Positions 26,628-34,534 of a stretch of DNA of 64,000 bases are shown piece after piece; the stretch's first letter is position 1; the number at the start of each line of letters is the position of its first letter. The notes below the pieces were generated by a model. The model made no database searches. It was not told the DNA's origin and was given only the letters and a program-made list of their open reading frames with translations. The DNA is from Agitococcus sp. (GTDB lineage: Bacteria; Pseudomonadota; Gammaproteobacteria; Pseudomonadales; Moraxellaceae): contig JAUSLJ010000042.1 of the NCBI GenBank assembly GCA_030646715.1, forward strand, positions 62,001-126,000, written 5' to 3'. Made by a program: the position numbers and the translations under genes.

Positions 26628-28118
26628 ATGTCTCTCGCTTTAGTCTATACCCGCGCCGCGTTGGGCTTAAATGCGCCTTTAGTCACCGTTGAAGTGCATC
26701 TAAGTAATGGTTTGCCCGCGTTGGCTATTGTTGGCCTACCTGAGGCAGCGGTACGGGAAAGTAAGGATCGCGTTCGTTCGGCTCTTATCAATGCAGGTTT
26801 TGAGTTTCCACAACGTCGTCTGACCATTAACTTAGCACCTGCCGATTTACCCAAAGAAGGTGGCCGTTTTGATTTGCCGATTGCCTTAGGTATTTTGGCA
26901 GCTAGTGGTCAAATTTCAGTAGAAAGCTTGCAACAACGTGAGTTTTTGGGTGAATTAGCGTTAACGGGTGAGTTACGCCCCATTCTCGGTGTATTGTCTG
27001 CGAGCTTGGCGGCGACTAAAGATCAGCATCAACTTTTTGTGCCTGAAGAAAACGCCGCCGAAGCCGCACGTCCCAAAGAAGCACATATTTACGGTGTCAA
27101 AGATTTAGCCAGTTTATGCCAGCATTTATCGGGTGAAAGTCCGATTAGCCAAGCCCAAGCCAGTCCTAATTTGAATGTTCGCCCTTTACCTGACTTAATA
27201 GATGTCAAAGGTCAACATCGTGCGCGGCGCGCTTTAGAAATAGCGGCCGCAGGTGGTCATTCTTTATTGATGATGGGGCCACCGGGGACAGGTAAAACCT
27301 TATTGGCTTCACGCTTGCCTAGTATTCTGCCGCCTTTAGATGATGACACCAGCTTAGAAGTGGCGACCATTCATTCAGTCGCAGGACAACAAGCACACGC
27401 TTTTGGAGTTGCACCTTTTCGTTCGCCGCATCACACCGCTTCAGCGGCGGCTTTGGTCGGTGGCGGTTCTAATCCTCGACCTGGTGAAATCACTTTAGCG
27501 CATCATGGTGTGTTATTTTTAGATGAATTACCTGAATTTGACCGTAAAGTTTTAGAAGTATTACGCGAGCCTTTAGAGTCTGGCCAAGTAGTGATTTCTC
27601 GTGCTGCTAAACAAATGACTTTTCCCGCAGGCTTTCAACTGATTGCAGCAATGAACCCTTGTCCGTGTGGGTTCTTAGGGGATGGTACGCCTCGTTGTCG
27701 TTGTACACCTGACCAAGTGCAGCGTTATCGCGGAAAATTATCAGGACCTTTATTAGATCGTATTGATTTGCATATTGATGTCCCATCCTTGCCTGCATCG
27801 GCATTACGCAATACCGATCCTAGTGAAAGCTCCGCTATTGTCCGTGAGCGCGTATTAATTGCCCGTGCCAAACAGCAAGCGCGTCAGCAGACAACCAATA
27901 AAGCCTTAACGCCAAGCCTGTTAGATAAACACTGTGCTTTAGGCGATAAAGAAGCGAAATTACTTGATCAAGCGATGCAACGCTTAAGGTTGTCAGCGCG
28001 AGCCTATCATCGGATATTGCGTGTCGCACGGACGATTGCTGATTTAGCGGATAGCGAAGCGATTTTGATTCCACATATTACCGAGGCCATTGGTTATCGG
28101 TTGTTGGATAGGCAATAG
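26628..28118 (+). CDS. comM: YifB family Mg chelatase-like AAA ATPase (ComM)
   Basis: ComM is a hexameric helicase that promotes branch migration during natural transformation. The 496-residue protein starts with the lon-like beta fold (LVYTRAALGLNAPLVTVEVH). Walker A GPPGTGKT is near 216-225, the Walker B segment LFLDELPEFDR near 297, and the C-terminal part has the conserved CPCGFLGDGTPRCRC cysteine cluster, which may bind zinc. Pilus retraction genes elsewhere in this window would complete part of a DNA-uptake apparatus. Confidence 0.93.
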   Translation: MSLALVYTRAALGLNAPLVTVEVHLSNGLPALAIVGLPEAAVRESKDRVRSALINAGFEFPQRRLTINLAPADLPKEGGRFDLPIALGILAASGQISVESLQQREFLGELALTGELRPILGVLSASLAATKDQHQLFVPEENAAEAARPKEAHIYGVKDLASLCQHLSGESPISQAQASPNLNVRPLPDLIDVKGQHRARRALEIAAAGGHSLLMMGPPGTGKTLLASRLPSILPPLDDDTSLEVATIHSVAGQQAHAFGVAPFRSPHHTASAAALVGGGSNPRPGEITLAHHGVLFLDELPEFDRKVLEVLREPLESGQVVISRAAKQMTFPAGFQLIAAMNPCPCGFLGDGTPRCRCTPDQVQRYRGKLSGPLLDRIDLHIDVPSLPASALRNTDPSESSAIVRERVLIARAKQQARQQTTNKALTPSLLDKHCALGDKEAKLLDQAMQRLRLSARAYHRILRVARTIADLADSEAILIPHITEAIGYRLLDRQ

Positions 28119-28120
28119 TT

Positions 28121-28765
28121 CTAGGGATACAAACAACATTTATCCCAAATCCCTTGAGCATTTAACTCATAAACCACACGGTCATGTAAACGACTTGGTC
28201 GCCCCTGCCAAAACTCAATACGCTCAGGCGTAATACCATAGCCGCCCCAATGGGGTGGACGTGGAACGCTTGCGATATATTTGGCGGCAAAAAAAGCGGC
28301 ACGTTTGATGAGCGTCGTTTTTGAGTCTAATAACTGGCTTTGCTCAGAAGCCCATGCACCGACACGCGAAGTATAAGGCCGTGATTGAAAGTAAGCATCA
28401 GACACGGTATTGGCGACTCTGTTAATACGGCCTTCAACGCGAACTTGTCGTTCTAATTCTGGCCAAAAAAAAGTCAGAGAAACATAAGGTGTTGAGTCAA
28501 TTTGTTGGCCTTTACGACTACTATAATTGCTATAAAAAACAAACTGTTGGCCTTCAATGCCTTTCAGTAACACCATACGTGCGGATGGTTTTCCTTCCGC
28601 ACTGACGGTGGCGACATTCATTGCCGTAGGTTCATTGACTTCTGAGGCAATGGCTTCGTCTAACCACAGGCTAAATTGCGCCAATGGGTCGGCTAAACAA
28701 TCGGTAATAGACAGTTCTTTTTTAGAATAATCTTGGCGAATTTGCGCAATGTCGTGGCGTTTCAA
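28121..28765 (-). CDS. pdxH: Pyridoxamine 5'-phosphate oxidase
   Basis: It oxidises pyridoxine and pyridoxamine phosphate to pyridoxal 5'-phosphate with bound FMN. The 214 residues contain the FMN-binding region GKPSARMVLLKGIEGQQFVFYSN (shown shortened: ARMVLLKG and FVFYSNY), RKGQQI, and the C-terminal signature RIEFWQGRPSRLHDRVVYE. Family length is right. The gene is convergent with comM, 2 bp apart, and reads toward it. Confidence 0.94.
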   Translation of the reverse strand: MKRHDIAQIRQDYSKKELSITDCLADPLAQFSLWLDEAIASEVNEPTAMNVATVSAEGKPSARMVLLKGIEGQQFVFYSNYSSRKGQQIDSTPYVSLTFFWPELERQVRVEGRINRVANTVSDAYFQSRPYTSRVGAWASEQSQLLDSKTTLIKRAAFFAAKYIASVPRPPHWGGYGITPERIEFWQGRPSRLHDRVVYELNAQGIWDKCCLYP

Positions 28766-28877
28766 AGCGAGCTTCTTGGATAAGGGTTAGTCATTTGAGA
28801 ATGCGACAAAGTGCCGTAAATGGCAAGTGGACATATAGGGTATGTTGACGTTTCACGAGATTAGCCAAAAAAGCTGA

Positions 28878-28982
28878 AGTTCCCCTCTTTGGCAAAGAGG
28901 GGTTAGGGGAGATTAGCAGCATTTGGCTATGCCTTGACGATAAAATTCCCCTCAATCCCCCTTTTCCAAAGGGGGGAAGCTT
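28878..28982. repeat. C-rich/G-rich palindromic repeat, two hairpins
   Basis: CCCCTCTTTGGCAAAGAGGGG (28882-28902, 21 bases, given as CCCCTCTTT pairing with AAAGAGGGG) continues into TTAGGGGAGATT. A second hairpin has CCCCCTTTT pairing with AAAGGGGGG at about 28957-28976. The family is that of 2017-2092. It lies in the gap between pdxH and ilvD; the rest of this 259-bp gap shows no gene. Confidence 0.72.
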
Positions 28983-29024
28983 CTAAATCCAAAACATTAA
29001 CAGTCCCTAGTTCACAATAATGGC

Positions 29025-30701
29025 TTACTTATCCGTCACTGCACCTTCTGATGCACTAGACACTGTTTTTGCATATTTAGCCAACACACCACGCGTATAT
29101 TTAGGCGCAGGAGCTGTCCAATTGGCACGGCGTTTAGCCATCTCGTCATCGCTGACATTGACGCTAATTTCACGGGTAACAGCATCAATGGTAATGACAT
29201 CGCCATTTTTGACTAAGGCAATTGCGCCGCCGTCAGCCGCTTCTGGGGTAATATGGCCGACAACAAAACCGTGACTACCGCCCGAAAAACGACCATCGGT
29301 AATTAACGCCACGGATTTACCTAAACCTTTGCCCATAACAGCAGATGTAGGCGATAACATTTCACGCATACCTGGCCCACCTTTAGGGCCTTCGTAACGA
29401 ATAACAATCACATCACCTTCCACCACTTCACCATTCAAAATACCTTGCAGAGCATCTTCTTCACCTGCATAGACCCGCGCATTGCCTTTAAAGTGCAAGC
29501 CTTCTTTGCCAGTGATTTTTGCCACTGAGCCTTCAGGCGCAAGATTGCCCTTGAGAACGATTAAATGCGAATCTGCTTTGATGGGGTTGTCAAACGGACG
29601 AATAATATCTTGGCCTTCAGGGTAGTCTTCGACATCGGCTAAGTTTTCGGCTAAGGTTTTACCTGTGACGGTTAAACAATCACCATGTAATAAGCCTTGT
29701 GCCAACATACGTTTCATCAACGGCTGAATGCCACCAATAGCCACTAATTCGCTCATCATGTATTTACCTGATGGACGCAAATCGGCTAATACAGGTGTCG
29801 TTTCACCTAAACGAACAAAGTCTTCTAAAGTTAGGTCAACACCAACGGTGTGTGCCATTGCTAAGAAATGCAATACGGCGTTGGTTGAGCCAGCCAAGGC
29901 GATGACGACACGAATGGAGTTTTCAAAGGCTTTTTTCGTCATGATGTCGCTAGGTTTGATGTCTTGCTTCAACAATTCTAAGACTTGCTGACCTGCACGA
30001 TAACAATCCGATAATTTTTCGTCGCTAACCGCATTTTGCGCGCTAGAGTTAGGCAGACTCATGCCTAAAGCTTCAATTGCCGAAGCCATGGTATTGGCGG
30101 TGTACATGCCACCACATGAACCTGGGCCGGGAATTGCCACTTCTTCAATTTGTTTTACTTGAATGGCGTTGAGTTCACCTTTGGCGTGCTGACCAACGGC
30201 TTCAAACACCGAAATAATGTCAGTATGGCCTGCACCGGGTTTAATCGTGCCACCATAAACAAAAATGGACGGACGATTTAAACGTGCCATACCCATAATA
30301 CAAGCAGGCATATTTTTATCGCAGCCACCAATCGCGACTAAACCGTCAAAACCTTCACAGCCAGCAACTGCTTCAATGGAGTCGGCAATAATTTCACGCG
30401 ATACCAAAGAGTATTTCATGCCTTCAGTACCGTTAGCGATACCGTCAGAAATGGTAATGGTATTAAAAATAACGGCTTTGCCACCTGCGGCATTTGCACC
30501 TTTTTCGGCTTCATCGGCCAATTTGTTAATGTGCATATTACAAGGTGTCACCATGGCCCATGTCGAGGCGATGCCAATTTGAGGTTTGGTGAAGTCTTCA
30601 TCGCTAAAGCCAACAGCGCGTAACATGGCACGCGCAGGCGCGCATTCAATACCATCAACGACTTCGGAGGAATGTTTACGGATATTTGGTGTATCGGTCA
30701 T
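29025..30701 (-). CDS. ilvD: Dihydroxy-acid dehydratase
   Basis: It dehydrates 2,3-dihydroxyisovalerate in branched-chain amino-acid synthesis using an iron-sulfur cluster. Cysteines expected to bind the cluster lie in CDKNMPAC and [16 protein letters not shown], and [20 protein letters not shown] is the conserved C-terminal signature. The start at 30701 ([17 protein letters not shown]) gives 558 residues, close to the family norm; an upstream ATG in frame adds 18 residues without a ribosome-binding site. It is followed on the same strand by repeats and preceded by argA. Confidence 0.95.
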   Translation of the reverse strand: MTDTPNIRKHSSEVVDGIECAPARAMLRAVGFSDEDFTKPQIGIASTWAMVTPCNMHINKLADEAEKGANAAGGKAVIFNTITISDGIANGTEGMKYSLVSREIIADSIEAVAGCEGFDGLVAIGGCDKNMPACIMGMARLNRPSIFVYGGTIKPGAGHTDIISVFEAVGQHAKGELNAIQVKQIEEVAIPGPGSCGGMYTANTMASAIEALGMSLPNSSAQNAVSDEKLSDCYRAGQQVLELLKQDIKPSDIMTKKAFENSIRVVIALAGSTNAVLHFLAMAHTVGVDLTLEDFVRLGETTPVLADLRPSGKYMMSELVAIGGIQPLMKRMLAQGLLHGDCLTVTGKTLAENLADVEDYPEGQDIIRPFDNPIKADSHLIVLKGNLAPEGSVAKITGKEGLHFKGNARVYAGEEDALQGILNGEVVEGDVIVIRYEGPKGGPGMREMLSPTSAVMGKGLGKSVALITDGRFSGGSHGFVVGHITPEAADGGAIALVKNGDVITIDAVTREISVNVSDDEMAKRRANWTAPAPKYTRGVLAKYAKTVSSASEGAVTDK

Positions 30702-30728
30702 GAAAAATCTCTGATTTGGGACAATTAT

Positions 30729-30792
30729 AGGTATAGAGGCGAATTTATTCGCCATTATTGTATAGGTGGGCGAATAAATTCGCCCCTACAAA
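30729..30792. repeat. Pair of inverted GGCGAAT...ATTCGCC repeats
   Basis: Two units, GGCGAATTTATTCGCC (30738-30753) and GGGCGAATAAATTCGCCC (30768-30785), are inverted copies of one another and together form a symmetric element. A related single unit is at 26534-26555. It fills most of the gap between argA and ilvD. Confidence 0.75.
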
Positions 30793-30796
30793 ATGG

Positions 30797-32143
30797 TTAT
30801 AGTTTTTTGCTAAAGACCTGTGAGTTTCGTTGGAAATTATACAAAGCCTTGCGCTCCTTGGGTAAATCATCTACTGAAACAGGGGCAAAACCTTGCTCTA
30901 AAAACCAATGTGCGGTTCGTGTCGTCAGTACAAAAAGCTTTTTAATGCCTTTATTACGTGCACGCGCTTCTAAATAGTCTAAAAGCTCTGAACCACGATC
31001 ACCACTACGGTAATTGGGATGCACGGCAACACAAGCAATTTCGCCACTGAGCAAACCCGCATCGTCTTTAGGTAGAGGATAAAGCGCAGCGCAGCCGACA
31101 ATCATGCCATCGCGTTCAATGACAGCAAAATGATGAATTTCGGTTTCTAAACGCTCGCGTGAGCGACGTACTAAAATACCTTCTTCTTCTAAAGGCCGTA
31201 AAAGCTCAATTAAACCAACGACATCATCAATATCCGCTGTCCGAATTTCTTCATACGGATCTTGGGTGATTAACGTGCCTGATCCATCACGCGTAAACAA
31301 TTCTTGCAGTAACGCACCATCACGAGCATAAGAAATAATATGGACACGGCGCACGCCACCGCGACACGCTTCACGCGAGGCATCCATGTGGCGCAAAATT
31401 TCACTGTCTAAAATTTTATTGCGTAAATATTGATCCACTTCATTGGGAATCATTTCGCGTAATAAACGGTCGCCCGCATCGGCAATGCCTTCTTTTTCGC
31501 CCAATAAAATCAATTTGTCGGCTTTTAACGCCATGGCGGCATGAACAGCAACTTCTTCGGCCAATAAGTTAAAAACTTCACCCGTTGTCGAATAGCCTGT
31601 AGGGCCTAATATAACAATATGATGATTAACCAAGTTTTTGTTAATGGCTTCGGTATCTATCGAACGTACTTCACCCGTCAGTTGAAAATCGACGCCTTCA
31701 CGCACACCATACGGCTTGGCAGTGACAAAATTGCCCGATACCGCATCAATGCGCGCGCCGTACATCGGCGAGTTGGCTAAACCCATACTCAACAAGGCTT
31801 CAACTTCTAAACGAATTGAACCCACCGCATCTAAAACACAGCGTAAAGACTCGCGTGTCGTGACGCGCAAACCTTTATGAAAAGGGGTTTCTAAACCGTA
31901 TTCAATTAAGTTTTCGTCAATTTGAGGGCGTGCGCCATGTACCAAAACCAAATGAATGCCTAGCGAATGCAGCAAGGCAATATCATGAATAATATTACGA
32001 AAATTATCGTGATTGACGGCTTCACCGCCAAACATCAAGACAAAAGTTTTGCCGCGATGCGCATTTATATAAGGCGCAGAATTCCGAAACCAATGGACAT
32101 ATTGTTCGGTCATCGTGTCGGGTGATAAAAAATCATCAGTCAT
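30797..32143 (-). CDS. argA: N-acetylglutamate synthase (amino-acid kinase + GNAT)
   Basis: It acetylates glutamate to start arginine synthesis. The N-terminal amino-acid kinase-like domain (about 25-290) has GGEAVNHDNF, HLVLVHGARPQID and HHIVILGPTGYSTTGEV; the C-terminal GNAT domain (about 300-445) has the acetyl-CoA motif VHPNYRSGDRGSELL. The 448 residues match the classical bacterial ArgA. argE lies directly upstream on the same strand (46 bp), so both arginine-pathway genes are probably co-transcribed. Feedback by arginine is expected from the family. Confidence 0.95.
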   Translation of the reverse strand: MTDDFLSPDTMTEQYVHWFRNSAPYINAHRGKTFVLMFGGEAVNHDNFRNIIHDIALLHSLGIHLVLVHGARPQIDENLIEYGLETPFHKGLRVTTRESLRCVLDAVGSIRLEVEALLSMGLANSPMYGARIDAVSGNFVTAKPYGVREGVDFQLTGEVRSIDTEAINKNLVNHHIVILGPTGYSTTGEVFNLLAEEVAVHAAMALKADKLILLGEKEGIADAGDRLLREMIPNEVDQYLRNKILDSEILRHMDASREACRGGVRRVHIISYARDGALLQELFTRDGSGTLITQDPYEEIRTADIDDVVGLIELLRPLEEEGILVRRSRERLETEIHHFAVIERDGMIVGCAALYPLPKDDAGLLSGEIACVAVHPNYRSGDRGSELLDYLEARARNKGIKKLFVLTTRTAHWFLEQGFAPVSVDDLPKERKALYNFQRNSQVFSKKL

Positions 32144-32189
32144 GTCAAAAATCCTAACTTTTATACTTTAAAGGGAGTGAACCCCATCA

Positions 32190-33347
32190 TCAAAAATTCG
32201 CGTGTCCCTGCACACAATAATGATGAATCAATTGTTTAAGCCACAATAATAAAGGGGAAATGTTTTCTATGGCTAGATATTCATTCGGTTGATGAGCTGT
32301 TTCAATGCTGCCAGCCCCCAAAATCACCGTATCCATACCCAACTCTCGAAAGTACGGAGCTTCGGTGCCAAAAGCAACCGAACCCGCTTGGCTTTGGGTT
32401 AATTGTTCAACCATTTTTACCAAGGGAGAGTCGGCAGGTGTTTCCGCAGGCAATGTGCCTTCAAAAATAGGTTCATAAATAATATCAATCGCCATTTTTT
32501 CGGCAATTTTCGCCAAGCGTTTGCTGATTTTACTGCGAATATCGGCCATATCCATATTCGGTAAAGGCCGTAAATCAAATTGTAACTCACATTGGCCGCA
32601 AATACGGTTGGGGTTATCGCCGCCATGAATACAACCCAAATTTAAGGTAGGGTAGGGGATAGCAAAGGCAGCATTGTGATGTTTTTGCTGCAACTCACGT
32701 CGAAAATCCATTAAATCACTCATCACCACGGTCATCGCTTCTAAGGCGTTGTTACCTAAGCTTGGGTCACTGGAGTGACCACTGTTACCGATGATTTTTA
32801 CCCGCTCCATCATCACGCCTTTATGAAGACGAATCGGTTTTAAGCTGGTTGGCTCACCAATTACCGCAAAGCGACCTTTTGGTTTTTGCGCGGCAACTAA
32901 GGCTTTAGCACCTGCCATCGACGATTCTTCATCACACGTGGCTAAAATGATTAACGGCGCACGCAAAGGTGTTTTGGCATAGGCTTGTGCGGCATTAATG
33001 ACGGCAGGAAAAAAGCCTTTCATATCGGCAATACCTAAACCATAGAGCTTGCCGTTACGTTCACTAACGCTAAAAGGGTCGCTTGCCCATAATTGAGCAT
33101 CACAAGGTACGGTGTCGGTATGGCCAGCTAATACCAAGCCGCCAGAGCCTTGACCGAGTGTGGCAATTAAGTTCGCTTTATTAGGGCTCACGGGCATAAT
33201 TTCACAGTTAAAGCCCATATCGCCAAGCCAGTTTGCCAATAGCTCAATCACAGCTAAATTACCTTGGTCTAAATATACATCTGTACAAGAAACACTAGGT
33301 AAAGCAATCAATTGCTGTAGTTGTTGTAGAAATTTTTTATGGTTCAT
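32190..33347 (-). CDS. argE: Acetylornithine deacetylase
   Basis: A cytosolic M20-family amidohydrolase that releases ornithine from N-acetylornithine. Zinc-binding motifs are GHTDTVPCD, CDEESS and near the C-terminus ETAHQPNEY, with the pattern YFRELGMDTVILGAGSIE between. The length, 385 residues, is normal. Coupling with argA suggests the linear rather than the cyclic arginine route, although no argJ could be checked here. A CRP-like site lies 79-94 bp upstream. Confidence 0.93.
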   Translation of the reverse strand: MNHKKFLQQLQQLIALPSVSCTDVYLDQGNLAVIELLANWLGDMGFNCEIMPVSPNKANLIATLGQGSGGLVLAGHTDTVPCDAQLWASDPFSVSERNGKLYGLGIADMKGFFPAVINAAQAYAKTPLRAPLIILATCDEESSMAGAKALVAAQKPKGRFAVIGEPTSLKPIRLHKGVMMERVKIIGNSGHSSDPSLGNNALEAMTVVMSDLMDFRRELQQKHHNAAFAIPYPTLNLGCIHGGDNPNRICGQCELQFDLRPLPNMDMADIRSKISKRLAKIAEKMAIDIIYEPIFEGTLPAETPADSPLVKMVEQLTQSQAGSVAFGTEAPYFRELGMDTVILGAGSIETAHQPNEYLAIENISPLLLWLKQLIHHYCVQGHANF

Positions 33348-33741
33348 AATGGTTTGTCGTATGGCAATAAAACGAGTTTTATGGTCTAAATTACGAGCAA
33401 TAGAAATCTACGACAGTTTAGTAATTGTGATAGAGATCACTTTATCATACAGAATTAACCGTTCGTCGAAACCGAAGCTCATTCATCTAGCATTCAACCG
33501 TTTTATTGTTAATATGTAAACATGATAGTGTGAACTGTGTCATAAATTAGAGATGCGTTGGTTTTTGTGAGGTTTTGGTATTACTGAAACAGTGATGGAA
33601 TACACTCATGGTTCAAACAATATACATCGTGAATCTCGTGTCGTTGTCTTTTATAAGTAAAGGCGTACAATTGACATGGGTATTATGGTGTAATCAACCT
33701 TCCTCTTTGAAAGCAACTTTGAGTTGTTAAGGATTAGAACT
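33348..33741. other. Intergenic region between argE and the surface-protein locus
   Basis: This 394-bp gap has no credible gene. The main feature is TGTGATAGAGATCACT (33426-33441), which matches the CRP half-site pair TGTGA-N6-TCAC. The site is 79 bp from argE and 300 bp from the exported-protein gene. It may serve either. TTGACA at 33671-33676 could be a -35 element, but I see no clear -10 box at the right distance. Confidence 0.55.
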
Positions 33742-34227
33742 GTGGTACATATTAAATTCTTCAATCGTTTTGCGCTGTTTTTGACGGCGTTGTTTCTTAT
33801 GGCCAGTGCAAATGCAGCGCCAACAGCAACTCCTGCCAAAAAAGATGCGGTGCAAATCAATCTAGAGCTGTTTAAGGTCACCAGTAAAGATGGCAAGGAA
33901 ACTTTAGTTGGTGCTAAAGAAGCTAAGCCTGGTGAAACTTTAGAGTATCGTGCAACCTATAAAAATATCAGTAAAGCGGCAGTGCGTAATTTAGCGGCAA
34001 CATTGCCTGTGCCCAAAGGTATGGAATATTTAATCAAGTCGGCCAGCCCCGCAGGTGCTGAAGCCACGATTGATGAAGTGACTTTCGCGCCTATTCCATT
34101 AATTGATGCGGTAAAAAAAGAAGTCATACCCGCGAGTCAATATCGTGCGCTGCGTTGGAAAGTCTCTGAATTAGGTGCAAATAAGTCGATTGTGGTTAGC
34201 GCACGAATGAAAGTGAGTCAGCAATAA
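33742..34227 (+). CDS. Small exported DUF11-like protein, first gene of the surface locus
   Basis: A signal peptide of about 24 residues (ending SANAA) precedes one Ig-like domain of the DUF11 kind. GETLEYRATYKNISKAAVRN and TLPVPKGMEYLI are the typical 'unresolved, continuing argument of the strand' segments, and the protein ends in SELGANKSIVVSARMKVSQQ, the closing strand. I start it at the GTG at 33742, eight bases after AAGGA; a TTG at 33724 would add six residues. A paralogue of the same size (151 residues) lies at the far end of the locus. Likely a periplasmic or surface accessory; function unknown. Confidence 0.72.
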   Translation: MVHIKFFNRFALFLTALFLMASANAAPTATPAKKDAVQINLELFKVTSKDGKETLVGAKEAKPGETLEYRATYKNISKAAVRNLAATLPVPKGMEYLIKSASPAGAEATIDEVTFAPIPLIDAVKKEVIPASQYRALRWKVSELGANKSIVVSARMKVSQQ

Positions 34228-34534
34228 GTTTGACATGAATTAAACGTATCATCACCGAATCAAGGAATAAGGAATCAGATTCGGAGTCTCTGAGGTGTTG
34301 TTAGTTATCTCCTCTCTCTTTGGCATGAAGCCGCTCATTGTGATGTCGCAAAATTTGGGTATAAGACTCGCCACTTTGTACCCAAAAACGATGTGTGTTA
34401 GCAGTTTTTTAACATTCTCGTGTTGGAGCTGGACGCTCACGTAATAATGCAGGGAGGCCAGTGAGCGAGCCGGTTTTAGGGCTGGCAGGCGAATAACTTT
34501 TTTAATAACCAAGCATAAATCAGAGGTTCTCATT
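34228..34534. other. Leader region upstream of the 987-residue protein
   Basis: No gene is visible in this 307-bp region. CGCTCAC (34434-34440) and GTGAGCG (34461-34467) form a 7-bp stem with a 20-base loop, and GCCGG (34469-34473) can pair with CTGGC (34482-34486) just after it. ACTTTTTTAAT then follows, before the ribosome-binding site AGAGG at about 34523. It could be a regulatory leader, but does not match any riboswitch I know. Confidence 0.4.

Noticed and set aside
33671..33700. TTGACA as a sigma-70 -35 element
   Set aside because: No convincing -10 box at 16-18 bp, so it is mentioned only as a weak possibility.
33348..33741. Possible small gene in the gap
   Set aside because: Frames are short, without ribosome-binding sites or recognisable content.
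34228..34534. Possible c-di-GMP riboswitch before the surface gene
   Set aside because: The conserved GEMM core elements are not present.
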